Notes: generated by a model not told the origin, from the letters alone. A DNA stretch of 64,000 bases from Croceimicrobium sp965228705 (GCF_965228705.1 NZ_OZ245832.1:868001-932000), one strand, 5' to 3'. Shown: positions 43,378-52,065, counted from the stretch's first letter. A program made the numbers and translations.

Positions 43378-43923
43378 TTAAGCTCTGATTCTCTCCAGAA
43401 TAGGCTTGCCTTCGGTTAGGCGATAAGCCGCTACGATTACCACACCATAGAATACCGTTCCTAACACTTGGTTGAGTAAGAAAGGTAAACCAGCTACATA
43501 AGAGCCGATTAAGCCATTAATGTTTTGTGGGTAAGCAGGGTTTCCTAACCATACTCCGAAATTGGTGAGTAAGAAGAAGAGTAAGGTTCCGCTAATACCA
43601 CCAACAATCACGTGCGCCCATTTAGAGCTGCCGAAATTTAATACGCCTAATAAAGCGATGAGTAAATAAGAGCTGTATAACCAGCCAGCGCCCTGGGTGA
43701 TTAAGGTGAAGCCCATATAAGAATAGAGGGTATTGTTAATGATAAAGTCGCTTACGAATAAAATAAGCATAGGGAAGAGGAGGGCCTGGTAGCGTTTGCC
43801 AAAGAGCATACCACCGGTGAAAACAACCGCAGTCATAGCGGTGAAATTAGGCCAGGGGGCAATCAAACGGCTGCCAATGGCAAGGACAAATAGGATCGCT
43901 AGGTAGATCAGTTGTTTCTTCAT
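43378..43923 (-). CDS. DUF6580-like membrane protein (putative ECF-type transporter component)
   Basis: A 181-residue inner-membrane protein with about five to six hydrophobic segments. The start at 43923 begins MKKQLIYLAILFVLAIGSRL; an ATG 21 bases upstream is possible but less likely. Motifs such as PNFTAMTAVVFTGGMLFGKR and FVSDFIINNTLY, and the loop NFGVWLGNPAYPQNINGL, fit the DUF6580 family, which resembles substrate-binding S components of vitamin ECF transporters. Its neighbours on the other strand are CobT-like and a corrinoid-type propeller, so a vitamin-transport role is plausible. Confidence 0.75.
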   Translation of the reverse strand: MKKQLIYLAILFVLAIGSRLIAPWPNFTAMTAVVFTGGMLFGKRYQALLFPMLILFVSDFIINNTLYSYMGFTLITQGAGWLYSSYLLIALLGVLNFGSSKWAHVIVGGISGTLLFFLLTNFGVWLGNPAYPQNINGLIGSYVAGLPFLLNQVLGTVFYGVVIVAAYRLTEGKPILERIRA

Positions 43924-43966
43924 GTTTAATACTTGAGAGCACAAAGTTAAGAAGCCTAAAGCAAAA

Positions 43967-44548
43967 TCAAGCTTCCGGACGGTATTCTCTAAAGCTTCGA
44001 TCGCGATAAAAGATGATTATTCGATCAATTTCCTTCTCGGAACCTTGATTAACATTTGTATATACATTTGTTAATTCGGACTTCTCTTTGTTTTTGTCTG
44101 ATTCAGTACCTTGTTTATCAGGGTCTTTCGGACTGGGATGATCTTGAGGAGTTGGCGCAGCATAGGGAATAGGTGCGCCACTAGGAGCAGATACATAACG
44201 CGCGCCGGGAGGTAGGCCAAAAGTAGAGTAGGTGGCTTCTTCCTCATTATCTAGTTCCTTAGTAGTATTTACATCTTCAGCAAGTTTAGTATTTACAGAC
44301 TCATTGGCCTTAAAGCCCTTTAATTGTTGATCTTCATACATAGAACCCTTGCCATTCAATAAATAATCAAGATTTACATTTGTATATACATTTGTAATCT
44401 GTTGAATTAGGTGTAGAGAAGGGTTGTTTCTACCACTTAATACGTGGCTTATGATAGCAGGGGCAACGTCTATGCTCTGAGCGAAGTCCTTATTGCTTAA
44501 ACCCTGATCTGCGATTAACTCTTTTATCCTTGCGGCGATATCTTCCAT
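43967..44548 (-). CDS. XRE-family HTH transcriptional regulator with palindromic sites in its own gene
   Basis: A 193-residue repressor-like protein. Residues 5-65 form an XRE helix-turn-helix (LSNKDFAQSIDVAPAIISHVLSGRNNPS), with the DYLLNGKGSM tail typical of Bacteroidota members. Residues 110-155 are low-complexity, rich in Pro, Ser and Lys. The peptide TNVYTNVN occurs twice (52-59 and 160-167) because the gene holds two copies of a 20-base sequence that sits inside larger palindromes. A related palindrome overlaps its promoter. This suggests autoregulation. It precedes the DUF6580 gene by 43 bases. Confidence 0.85.
   Translation of the reverse strand: MEDIAARIKELIADQGLSNKDFAQSIDVAPAIISHVLSGRNNPSLHLIQQITNVYTNVNLDYLLNGKGSMYEDQQLKGFKANESVNTKLAEDVNTTKELDNEEEATYSTFGLPPGARYVSAPSGAPIPYAAPTPQDHPSPKDPDKQGTESDKNKEKSELTNVYTNVNQGSEKEIDRIIIFYRDRSFREYRPEA
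44048..44075. repeat. palindromic repeat, copy 1, inside the XRE gene
   Basis: The arms ATTAACA and TGTTAAT enclose the palindrome TGTATATACA, with TT spacers on both sides. Positions 44052-44071 (ACATTTGTATATACATTTGT) are identical to 44376-44395. Confidence 0.75.
44371..44399. repeat. palindromic repeat, copy 2, inside the XRE gene
   Basis: The same 20-base core as copy 1 is enclosed by near-complementary arms GATTTACA and TGTAATC (one extra T). It encodes the first TNVYTNVN, just after the helix-turn-helix. Confidence 0.75.
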
Positions 44549-44558
44549 AAAAAAAAGA

Positions 44559-44580
44559 CTTTACTACAAATGTAATAAAG
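44559..44580. promoter_or_regulatory. putative operator overlapping the XRE promoter
   Basis: A 22-base imperfect palindrome: arms CTTTACTAC and GTAATAAAG (one mismatch) around AAAT. Its minus strand contains TACATTTG, a match to the Bacteroidota -7 element TAnnTTTG, 17-24 bases upstream of the XRE start. It shares ACAAATGTA with the two palindromes in the gene, so a repressor bound here would block the promoter. Confidence 0.6.
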
Positions 44581-44703
44581 TATTTCGAAATGTTAATGTT
44601 AAGCTTTTCCCTCTACTTAAATTAAGCTTTAACTAATTCATTTAAAGTAACTGAAAATCAATGATTAAAATCATGAGTTAACAAATGGAATTACTTATGT
44701 ATA

Positions 44704-46011
44704 TCACTCACTTAAGGACCAGGAGTAGATTTGTTCGCCTTCGCTATTGTAATAGATCAGTACCAGCTTACGGGCTTTACGCTTTCCGCTAATGTTCATT
44801 ACTGCGAAATTGCGTTCCTGGATTAAAGAACCTTCCACTCGATAGTCATTTTCTTCATTCACTTGATGCGCAGCTCCACTGGTTAAAGGCGAAACCGTGA
44901 ATTCATACACCCAATTTCCATTAGGTAATTGTAATTTATCTACTTCGCTATGGTGACGGTCACCACTAATGAAGATCACATTCTTGATATCCTCATCATT
45001 TATGCGCTTAAGGATGTAATCCCGCTCTTCTTCATAATTGCTATGGTTTTCGAATACCTGGGCAGAATTCAAGAATTGCCCACCGGTTAAAACGAATTTA
45101 AAGGGCGCTCTGCTTTGTTTTAAGAGGTCAATCATACGATCAATTTGCTGAGTACCAAAAATCTGCTCAGGATGCCCCACACTTTGTTCAGAGCGATAAT
45201 AGCGATTGTCCAACATCACGAAATCACAATCCCGGTAATTAAAGGCGCTAAAGGTGCAAGGCATATCACGGTATCCAAAACTGGGATTGGGCCAAAAGAG
45301 CTTAAACATCTCCAGGGCCAAATCGCGATGGATCCAGGAGCCACTGGCGTCATTTGGGCCGAAATCATGGTCATCCCAAATCGCATAATTATTACAAGAG
45401 GCCATTAGTGCTTGCATTTCCTCAATAGAGCGGGTATGGGTGTAGCGGTGGATGTATCCGGAGCGGGTCCACCAATCGGCATCGCGCAAATAGATATTAT
45501 CGCCCAACCAAAGCATGGCGTCTGGTTTTTGCGATTCTATACTCCTGAATATCTGATAATCGCCGCCATAAGGTGTGCCAGGACGATCGTAGGCTTCTTC
45601 ATTAATATAGGTGCAGCTCCCCATGGCGATAGAGAAGGCGGGAGGGTCAGTGCGATAATCCCATAAAGGCTCGGTATCGAACTCCAGTGGGAACTTAAAT
45701 TCTTGATTTTCAGCATCTACCATCACCTCGTATTCGTAAATGGTGCCGGGCTCCAAATTGCGGAGGTAGAGTTTGGCAGTATTCCCGGTATTGGCAGAGG
45801 TGCTTACCAGGTCGGTTTCTTGCTTTTGTTCGGGACTGTTTTGAGGCCAGTAATTGAGCTTAACTGAACCCTTATCGCGGAGCTGTACCCAAATAAGGGC
45901 TTCTTTCATCTCCGCATAACCCAATACCGGTCCACTTAAAACCTCATTAGATTGAGCGACAATAGTTAAGGATAGTATACTTAAAGCTATACTAAATGCT
46001 AATCGTTTCAT
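44704..46011 (-). CDS. PhoD-like alkaline phosphatase
   Basis: An exported metallophosphatase of 435 residues with signal peptide MKRLAFSIALSILSLTIVAQ. An N-terminal Ig-like domain (residues 20-115; TIYEYEVMV) precedes the phosphatase domain with GSCTYINE, WLGDNIYLRDADW, AIWDDHDFGPNDASG and ISGDRHHSE, the PhoD family metal ligands. It would hydrolyse phosphomono- or diesters in the periplasm. It is divergent to the M14 peptidase gene with about 120 bases between. Confidence 0.9.
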   Translation of the reverse strand: MKRLAFSIALSILSLTIVAQSNEVLSGPVLGYAEMKEALIWVQLRDKGSVKLNYWPQNSPEQKQETDLVSTSANTGNTAKLYLRNLEPGTIYEYEVMVDAENQEFKFPLEFDTEPLWDYRTDPPAFSIAMGSCTYINEEAYDRPGTPYGGDYQIFRSIESQKPDAMLWLGDNIYLRDADWWTRSGYIHRYTHTRSIEEMQALMASCNNYAIWDDHDFGPNDASGSWIHRDLALEMFKLFWPNPSFGYRDMPCTFSAFNYRDCDFVMLDNRYYRSEQSVGHPEQIFGTQQIDRMIDLLKQSRAPFKFVLTGGQFLNSAQVFENHSNYEEERDYILKRINDEDIKNVIFISGDRHHSEVDKLQLPNGNWVYEFTVSPLTSGAAHQVNEENDYRVEGSLIQERNFAVMNISGKRKARKLVLIYYNSEGEQIYSWSLSE

Positions 46012-46134
46012 TTTATAACGGTTTAAGTGACCGAAAATAAGCGTAAAAAGCGGATTGGCTTAAGCTTTAACTTAATCTTAATCCCGTTATTTGTAAGAGT
46101 GCGAGTTTACAGCCCTTTTTGATAGATTTCTACT

Positions 46135-47292
46135 ATGCCATTCTCTACTCAAAACTCTAATAATACTAGCCTTAAATCCCTGGTTCCGGAACGTCGTTGG
46201 TTACGCTCAGAACACCTAAAAGACCTTTGGGCTTTCGTGGAAAATCAGCAGGATTTTCGAATTGAATCCATTGGCCACAGTGAAGAAGGTCGGGACTTGA
46301 AGGTGATTCGCTGGGGGAAAGGCCCAAAACGAATATTTGCCTGGACCCAGATGCATGGCAATGAGCCTACCGCTACCTTGGCTTGCGCCGATTTAATTCA
46401 GGATTTGATTGCGGATCCCAATGTAAAGGCCCTGGAATCCCAAATTGAAGTGGCCTTAATTCTAATGCTGAATCCCGATGGAGCAGAGCGCTTCCAAAGA
46501 CGCAATGCTCTGGGCATCGATTTAAATCGAGATGCGGTAGCCCGCTGCAGCGCTGAGATTAAGGCCTATTTTTCATTTCTGGAGGCTTTTAAACCCCACT
46601 GGGCTTTTAATCTGCATGACCAAAGAAATATTTTTAGTGCCGGAGCTACTGTGCAATGTGCCACCCTTAGTTTTTTGGCGCCCTCCGCGGATGAAGAGCG
46701 CAGTATTAAGCTGGAACGCAAAGTGAGCATGCAGATGATTGCTGCCATTCACCAAAAGCTGGAAGGTAGTCTCAGTGGGCATTTCGGGCGTTACAGCGAC
46801 GAGTTCTATCCCCGAGCACTGGGAGATAATCTAATGAAATTAGGTATTCCCAATATTCTGTTTGAAGCCGGACATTTTCCTGGAGATCGCTTCCGCCGAA
46901 AGGCCCGTGAACTCAATTATCGAGGATTAAAGGAAGCCTTAAATCTGGTCGCTACCGATGCCTGGGAATTGATCGATCCAGCGCTGTATCACTTAATCCC
47001 TGAAAACAAAAGCCATTTGCGCGACCTTATCTTTAGAGATCTGCAATTTGGCAATTGCCGTTTAGACCTGGCCTTGATGGAGCAGGAGGTAGCAAATAAA
47101 GAAAGTGGGGAGCTGGAAATCAAATACCGCATTGATGATATTGGCGATCTCAGTCATCTCCAGGGTATTCAGGAGTATAAAGGTGGTATACTGGCATTTG
47201 AGGGTGATTTCAATCAGGATGCCTTAGTCAATGGCCGGATCCAAAGTGAACGTGAATTTGTTTTTAAACATGGCTATTTACAAGAGCATTAA
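46135..47292 (+). CDS. M14-family zinc carboxypeptidase
   Basis: A 385-residue metallopeptidase of family M14. The zinc ligands are in MHGNEPTATL (His and Glu) and FNLHDQRN (His); NPDGAERFQRRNALGIDLNRDA is the substrate-binding loop; the catalytic Glu lies in ILFEAGHFPGD. I see no signal peptide, so it may be cytoplasmic and act on small peptides or modified amino acids. The C-terminal 100 residues are a separate beta-rich part. Its end overlaps the aldehyde dehydrogenase gene by 23 bases. Confidence 0.9.
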   Translation: MPFSTQNSNNTSLKSLVPERRWLRSEHLKDLWAFVENQQDFRIESIGHSEEGRDLKVIRWGKGPKRIFAWTQMHGNEPTATLACADLIQDLIADPNVKALESQIEVALILMLNPDGAERFQRRNALGIDLNRDAVARCSAEIKAYFSFLEAFKPHWAFNLHDQRNIFSAGATVQCATLSFLAPSADEERSIKLERKVSMQMIAAIHQKLEGSLSGHFGRYSDEFYPRALGDNLMKLGIPNILFEAGHFPGDRFRRKARELNYRGLKEALNLVATDAWELIDPALYHLIPENKSHLRDLIFRDLQFGNCRLDLALMEQEVANKESGELEIKYRIDDIGDLSHLQGIQEYKGGILAFEGDFNQDALVNGRIQSEREFVFKHGYLQEH

Positions 47293-48634
47293 TCCTTACA
47301 ATCAAGAACTTATAGGGGAATTCTCTGAAGATTCATCGGCAGAGCTAGAGGCCAAAATTGCGATTGCGCAAGGTCTAAGTCCTTTAGAGGATCATTATTC
47401 ATTTCCCATCCGCCGAAAGGCCATCCAAAATTTAGCCCGCCTTTTACGCGAGCGTAAAACTGAATTGGCCGCTCATATTTGCGATGAAATGGGCAAGGTG
47501 CTTAAGGAAGCGGAGGCCGAGGTAGAGAAATGCGCCTGGCTCTGTGAATACTATTTTGAAAAGAGCCCCGAATTTTTAGCCGATCTAAAGCTGGATTTAG
47601 GGGATGCCCAGGCGATTCGTCGCTATGAAGCTTTAGGGGTGATTTTAGGCATTATGCCCTGGAACTTCCCACTGTGGCAGGTTTTCCGCTTTGCAGTACC
47701 CGCCATTATAGCCGGAAATCGGGTCTTATTAAAGCATGCACCCAATTGCAATTTCAGTGCTGATGATCTTCAAAAATTATTTGATGATACCGGTTTAGCT
47801 GCTGGTGCTTATACGGCTGTACGTTTATCGAATGAGACAGTAGCCGATTTGCTTAGGGATGCACGGATAAAGGGTGTAAGCCTTACGGGTAGCGAAAAGG
47901 CTGGTCGCTCGGTAGCCGAAATTGCCGGTCGGGAATTAAAGCCTCAGGTATTAGAATTAGGTGGATCAAATGCCTTTATCCTGCATTCCAGTGCTAAGGT
48001 GAAGACTGCGGCTGAATTAGCCTCCAGGGCACGTTTGCTGAATGCCGGGCAGAGCTGTATTGCTGCCAAACGCTTTTTGGTGCATGAATCGCTGTATACG
48101 GAGTTTATTCAAGAATTGAAAGCAGTGTTTTCCACTTATAGCATTGGAGATCCCAAAGCGGCCGGTACTCATATTGGGCCATTGGCGCGCCCCGATTTAA
48201 AGGCCCATGCCCTACGGCAAATTGAAGAAAGCCTGGCCCAGGGAGCAAGCTTGGAGCTAGGAGGGAAGGGCGATGGCAATTTTTTGGAGCCGACCATTTT
48301 AAGTGGTGTGAATCCAGAAATGACGGTTTTTAAGGAAGAAGTATTTGCGCCCATCGCCTCAATTCTAAGCTATTCCGATTTTGATGAAGTCATTGCCATT
48401 AGCAATAGCAGTCGCTATGGTTTGGGGGTGAGCCTTATTGGTGAGGACCGGGATTTTCTGCTCAGTCAGGCTTCGCGCTTCGAAGAAGGAGCGGTATTTA
48501 TCAATGACCTGGTAAAGAGTGATCCGCGCTTACCTTTTGGTGGGGTAAAGAATTCCGGTTTCGGTCGCGAACTAGGTCCAGAGGGCATCCATTCCTTCTG
48601 CAACCTGAAAACCATTTACCTAAAGGGCGATTAA
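47270..48634 (+). CDS. NAD(P)-dependent aldehyde dehydrogenase, succinate-semialdehyde type
   Basis: An aldehyde dehydrogenase of 454 residues. I start it at 47270 (MAIYKSINPYNQELIGE), which matches the common start of this group; an earlier ATG at 47231 lies deep inside the peptidase gene. Key residues: PWNFPLWQVFRFAVPAI, the Glu in LELGGSNAFI and the catalytic Cys in NAGQSCIAAKR, and a C-terminal PFGGVKNSGFGRELGPEG. It best fits succinate-semialdehyde dehydrogenases (GabD/Sad), but the substrate is not certain. Confidence 0.92.
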   Translation: MAIYKSINPYNQELIGEFSEDSSAELEAKIAIAQGLSPLEDHYSFPIRRKAIQNLARLLRERKTELAAHICDEMGKVLKEAEAEVEKCAWLCEYYFEKSPEFLADLKLDLGDAQAIRRYEALGVILGIMPWNFPLWQVFRFAVPAIIAGNRVLLKHAPNCNFSADDLQKLFDDTGLAAGAYTAVRLSNETVADLLRDARIKGVSLTGSEKAGRSVAEIAGRELKPQVLELGGSNAFILHSSAKVKTAAELASRARLLNAGQSCIAAKRFLVHESLYTEFIQELKAVFSTYSIGDPKAAGTHIGPLARPDLKAHALRQIEESLAQGASLELGGKGDGNFLEPTILSGVNPEMTVFKEEVFAPIASILSYSDFDEVIAISNSSRYGLGVSLIGEDRDFLLSQASRFEEGAVFINDLVKSDPRLPFGGVKNSGFGRELGPEGIHSFCNLKTIYLKGD

Positions 48635-48819
48635 AGGAAGCGTTTGAAAATATAGAACAAGAAGAGAATCAGGACAATACCGATTAATACGTAGATACTA
48701 CCATTGTAATGGAGTTTATGCAATTTGAGATCCTTGCGATAGCTCCACACCAGATAGCCAATAAATACGAACATAAAGATGCCGGCGAAAATCCAGTGAC
48801 CGGTAGTGATATTTTCCAT
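48631..48819 (-). CDS. small two-segment membrane protein, 62 aa
   Basis: A 62-residue protein with two hydrophobic segments (WIFAGIFMFVFIGYLVW and SIYVLIGIVLILFLFYIF) around a short basic loop. I start it at 48819 (MENITTGHW); a longer frame exists upstream but would read into the divergent gene. Similar tiny proteins are common in Bacteroidota genomes. Function unknown. Its stop overlaps the aldehyde dehydrogenase end by four bases. Confidence 0.65.
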   Translation of the reverse strand: MENITTGHWIFAGIFMFVFIGYLVWSYRKDLKLHKLHYNGSIYVLIGIVLILFLFYIFKRFL

Positions 48820-48846
48820 AAGACTAAATCTTTTGCAAAGTAAACC

Positions 48847-49236
48847 ATGAAAAAGCAAATTTCCGCCGTTGAGACCTTCCACAATGCTTTTCGCATTGAA
48901 AACCGTTATGCACCCACTGCCGATATTGATGAAAAAACGCAGCTCTTGCGCTATAAATTAATGCGGGAGGAAAATGAAGAATACCTGGAAGCCGCTCAGA
49001 ACGGGGATTTGGTGGAAATTGCCGATGCCCTGGGTGATATGCTCTATATCTTATGTGGCACCATCTTAAGTCATGGCATGCAGGATAAAATTGAAGAGGT
49101 ATTCGACGAAATTCAGCGTAGTAATATGTCGAAATTGGATGCCAATGGCGAGCCGATCTACCGTGAAGATGGTAAAGTTTTAAAGAGTGATCAATACTTT
49201 AAGCCCAATATCAAGGCTATTCTGGATCGGGATTAG
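48847..49236 (+). CDS. MazG-like / PRA-PH-type nucleotide pyrophosphohydrolase
   Basis: A 129-residue all-alpha pyrophosphohydrolase of the MazG/PRA-PH group. The metal-binding residues lie in REENEEYLEA and in ADALGDMLYILCG (ExxE and ExxD-like pattern). Such enzymes clear non-canonical nucleotides or act in histidine synthesis; no his genes are nearby, so a housecleaning role is more likely. It overlaps the convergent glycosyltransferase by four bases. Confidence 0.85.
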   Translation: MKKQISAVETFHNAFRIENRYAPTADIDEKTQLLRYKLMREENEEYLEAAQNGDLVEIADALGDMLYILCGTILSHGMQDKIEEVFDEIQRSNMSKLDANGEPIYREDGKVLKSDQYFKPNIKAILDRD

Positions 49237-50255
49237 AGTTTTTCAACTGCATCTACCAAACGCTGTGCAATAGCGGCTTTGCTGTAGGATGCTTCCATCC
49301 TTTGGCGGGCTTTGTGTCCTAAGGCGCTTAATTCAGTGCGATGATCGCGTAGGTAGCGAATTTTATCGGCCAGGGCCTGAGGATCAGCCTCTGTTGTGAG
49401 TACATCCAGGCCCGGCTCAAAAACTTCGCGTAAACCCGGACTGTCCTTGGTGAGGATGGCTTTTCCAGAAGCAGCGTAGTGATAGAGCTTATTGGGCACA
49501 ACCAAATCGGCTTTAAGCGATTCACCAAAAACACCCAGTGCCAGATCGAATTTAGCTATCTGCGCTGCCAGTTCATCATAGGGAATCCAGCCTTTGAAAA
49601 TATCCAGAGATAATCCGCAGTCAATAGCTAAATGACGCGCTTCTTCATATTGATGCCCGGTTCCTAATAAAGTAAAATTAAGACCCTTCTCATCCTTAAG
49701 CAGGGCCATGGCCTCGATAATAGTAAAAACGCCCTGTAAGGGCACGAAAGTGCCGTAAAAGCCTACTTCCAGCGTATCATTCTCTTTGGGATAATGGGCC
49801 GGGAATTCCTCCAAATGCACACCCACGGGCACCACGGCCTTGGGTAGGGAAGAAGGGAGTTTCAAGGTTTTCTCGAAATACTGCAGATGGGCAGCGGTAT
49901 CGGCCAGGAGCAAATCACAGTTTCGGAAATCGCGAAAATCGATCCACCATTTTTGAGGCGCTTTCCAATAATGACCATAGTCGACCACTTTGGTGAGGTA
50001 ACGCGAAATAAGGGGGTCGAAAACCACTGGTGCCTGGGCATAGCGACGTACAAAACTCAGGTCGCGATGTCGAAAAGGTGGCACCAAAACCACATCGGCC
50101 TTTAAACTAAGATCCCGAAGCACCTGGCCGTATTTCGGCTGGCGTTCGGGAATCTTGTAATACTGTACATCATGCCCCAGTTCCTTTAAACCTTCGGCCA
50201 GTATATAGGTGCGGTTGTATTGAAAACCATCCTTGGCGGCGAAGAGGAACTGCAT
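49233..50255 (-). CDS. GT4-like glycosyltransferase
   Basis: A GT-B glycosyltransferase of 340 residues. The N-terminal half begins MQFLFAAKDGFQYNRTYILAEGLKELGHDVQYY; the C-terminal donor-binding half contains VGFYGTFVPLQGV, LLGTG, and VPNKLYHYAASGKAILTKDSPGLREVFEPG, the typical GT4 E-x7-E region variant. It probably acts at the cytoplasmic face on a membrane or polysaccharide acceptor. No other polysaccharide genes are adjacent. It is followed upstream on the same strand by hpf, 14 bases away. Confidence 0.85.
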   Translation of the reverse strand: MQFLFAAKDGFQYNRTYILAEGLKELGHDVQYYKIPERQPKYGQVLRDLSLKADVVLVPPFRHRDLSFVRRYAQAPVVFDPLISRYLTKVVDYGHYWKAPQKWWIDFRDFRNCDLLLADTAAHLQYFEKTLKLPSSLPKAVVPVGVHLEEFPAHYPKENDTLEVGFYGTFVPLQGVFTIIEAMALLKDEKGLNFTLLGTGHQYEEARHLAIDCGLSLDIFKGWIPYDELAAQIAKFDLALGVFGESLKADLVVPNKLYHYAASGKAILTKDSPGLREVFEPGLDVLTTEADPQALADKIRYLRDHRTELSALGHKARQRMEASYSKAAIAQRLVDAVEKL

Positions 50256-50269
50256 GAAAGGAGAGGGGA

Positions 50270-50569
50270 TTAGTGCTTTTGCAATTTGGTTTTCAGCTTA
50301 CGGATTTGACCTTTAAGCTTGTCTACTGCATCATGCACGGCTTTTTCGAAAGAAGCGTCGTGACTTTCGGCAAAGAGATCATTACCGGGAATATTCAGCT
50401 TGATTTCTGCTTTTTTGTTTTGATTCGCTTCGTCCTGAATCAGTTTCAGGTAAACTTCCGCACCTACGATTTGATCGTAGTACTTGTGCAATCCACTTAC
50501 TTTTTCTTCGGTAAAGGAAAGCAACTCTTCTGTAGCTTTAAAGTCTACAGTTTGGATATCCCATTTCAT
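50270..50569 (-). CDS. hpf: ribosome hibernation promoting factor, short form
   Basis: A 99-residue HPF/RaiA family protein that binds the ribosomal decoding region and keeps idle ribosomes. Residues 1-95 show the family beta-alpha-beta-beta-beta-alpha order: MKWDIQTVDFKATEELLSF, then AEVYLKLIQDEA, KKAEIKLNIPGNDLFAE and DAVDKLKGQIRKLK. There is no C-terminal dimerisation domain. A -7 element TATCTTTG lies about 25 bases upstream, divergent to one for the TPR gene. Confidence 0.92.
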   Translation of the reverse strand: MKWDIQTVDFKATEELLSFTEEKVSGLHKYYDQIVGAEVYLKLIQDEANQNKKAEIKLNIPGNDLFAESHDASFEKAVHDAVDKLKGQIRKLKTKLQKH

Positions 50570-50593
50570 AGGTATTGTTTTTATTTAAGCCTG

Positions 50594-50601
50594 CAAAGAT
50601 A
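50594..50601 (-). promoter_or_regulatory. putative -7 element of hpf
   Basis: The minus strand reads TATCTTTG, matching TAnnTTTG, 25 bases upstream of the hpf start. A clear TTG partner is not seen. Confidence 0.45.
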
Positions 50602-50649
50602 GACTTGGCATTAAATTAGCACGAAGCCTTTTTAAAATAGTATAAATAC

Positions 50650-50657
50650 TAGTTTTG
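50650..50657 (+). promoter_or_regulatory. putative -7 element of the TPR gene
   Basis: TAGTTTTG matches TAnnTTTG, 21 bases upstream of the start at 50678. The upstream TTG element is not clear. Confidence 0.45.
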
Positions 50658-50677
50658 CATCAAAAGCCAAATTCAAC

Positions 50678-51973
50678 ATGAAACGACTTATTTTTCTAGG
50701 AGCGATGTTAATCGGTTTTTCCGCAATAGCCCAGGAGAAGCCGGTAATTTCCTCAGCCGTAATTGCCATAGACCGTAACAACGATTTAGCTGCCGCTAAA
50801 GGTTATATCGATGAAGCCCAGACTATTATCAGCGGAAAATCGCTGTCTGAGGTACGCGAAAAAGACCTGGCCAAATTCTATTATTACAAAGGATTGATCA
50901 ACTTCCGGGTGCATATAAACGAAGACCCAGCGATCCAAAAATTAGATGCCAATGCTTTGGATAAAGCGGTGGAAGGTTTCAGTCAATTACTCGATTTAGA
51001 GAAAAAAATCGGGAAGGAGCGTTATACTGAAGAAGCGAAACAACAATTAACTTCTTTATCGGCTTCTTTTGCCAACCGTGGAATTCAAGCCAGCCAGTCG
51101 AATGACTTCGAAGGGGCATATGCCGATTTCTTGAAATCTTACGAGATGAAGAAGAAATTCATGAATACCATTGATACCAGCATGTATTACAATGCTGCCT
51201 TGATGGCTCAGAACATGAAAGCCAACGAAAAAGCCATTCCGATTTACAAGGATCTCTTAAAAATGGATTACCACGGCACACGTTTTTATGCCGTAAATGT
51301 AGAGTCAGGGGACACCATGGATTTTGCCAGCGCCCAACAAATGGAGATGTTCGTGAATAATGGTCAGGTTACAAACCCCAATATTGAAGGGGATATTCGT
51401 CCGGATCTTTATAAAACCGTGGCTTATTTATCCTTAGCCGAAGGAGATACCGCTGGTTATACCAAAACCATTCAGGAAGGCCGTGCTAAATTTCCACAGA
51501 ATTTAGACTTGATTATTGCCGAATTACAGTTGTTCTTCGACAATAAGGAATACGACAAAGCCTTAGCGAACCTGGATAAAGCCATTGCTGCCGATCCCAG
51601 CAATCCTTTAATGTATTACAATAAGGGGGTAATTCTGCAGAATGAGATGAAGCGCACTGACGCCGCTTTAGAAGCCTATAAAAAGACTTTGGAAATTGAT
51701 TCCAATTATACCGATGCTTTGTATATGACCAGTATCATTTATATCGACAGCGCCAATGCCGTGGTAGCCAAGATGAATGATTTGCCTTACAATGCCACCA
51801 AGAAATACAATGCTTATAAGAAGCAGAAGAATGAAATCTTTAAAACGGCATTACCGTATTTAGAGAAAGCCTACAAAAAGAACAGCGAAGACCAGCAAGT
51901 GAAGATTGCTTTGAGTCAGGTGTATCGTTCTTTAGAGATGTACGATAAGGCGAAAGCCGTAATGGGCGAATAA
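50678..51973 (+). CDS. exported TPR-repeat protein
   Basis: A 431-residue exported protein: signal peptide MKRLIFLGAMLIGFSAIA, then several tetratricopeptide repeats. Typical repeat segments are FYYYKGLINFRV, NRGIQASQSNDFEGAYADFLKSYEMKK, and two adjacent full repeats near the C terminus (PLMYYNKGVILQNEMKRTDAALEAYKKTL). TPR proteins serve as scaffolds for envelope complexes; the partner is unknown. It ends at a terminator, beyond which base composition changes sharply. Confidence 0.88.
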   Translation: MKRLIFLGAMLIGFSAIAQEKPVISSAVIAIDRNNDLAAAKGYIDEAQTIISGKSLSEVREKDLAKFYYYKGLINFRVHINEDPAIQKLDANALDKAVEGFSQLLDLEKKIGKERYTEEAKQQLTSLSASFANRGIQASQSNDFEGAYADFLKSYEMKKKFMNTIDTSMYYNAALMAQNMKANEKAIPIYKDLLKMDYHGTRFYAVNVESGDTMDFASAQQMEMFVNNGQVTNPNIEGDIRPDLYKTVAYLSLAEGDTAGYTKTIQEGRAKFPQNLDLIIAELQLFFDNKEYDKALANLDKAIAADPSNPLMYYNKGVILQNEMKRTDAALEAYKKTLEIDSNYTDALYMTSIIYIDSANAVVAKMNDLPYNATKKYNAYKKQKNEIFKTALPYLEKAYKKNSEDQQVKIALSQVYRSLEMYDKAKAVMGE

Positions 51974-51984
51974 GAATTTAGGAG

Positions 51985-52015
51985 AGGAGATTTTGAGGAT
52001 CTCCTTTCTTTTTGA
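51985..52015 (+). terminator. Rho-independent terminator of the TPR gene
   Basis: A 7-bp stem (AGGAGAT with ATCTCCT) and 7-base loop followed by TTCTTTTT, 11 bases after the stop codon. Confidence 0.78.
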
Positions 52016-52050
52016 AAAAGTTATTTGACATAATATTAATTATAGGGCAT

Positions 52051-52065
52051 AATTAGGTGCCTAAA
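52051..52065. repeat. imperfect flanking repeat, left of the AT-rich operon
   Basis: AATTAGGTGCCTAAA: its first 13 bases match positions 56650-56663 (AATTAGGGTACCTA) apart from one indel and one substitution, and it is itself palindromic (TTAGG, then CCTAA). The two copies lie in the gaps that bracket the AT-rich operon. The match is short and could be chance. Confidence 0.35.
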
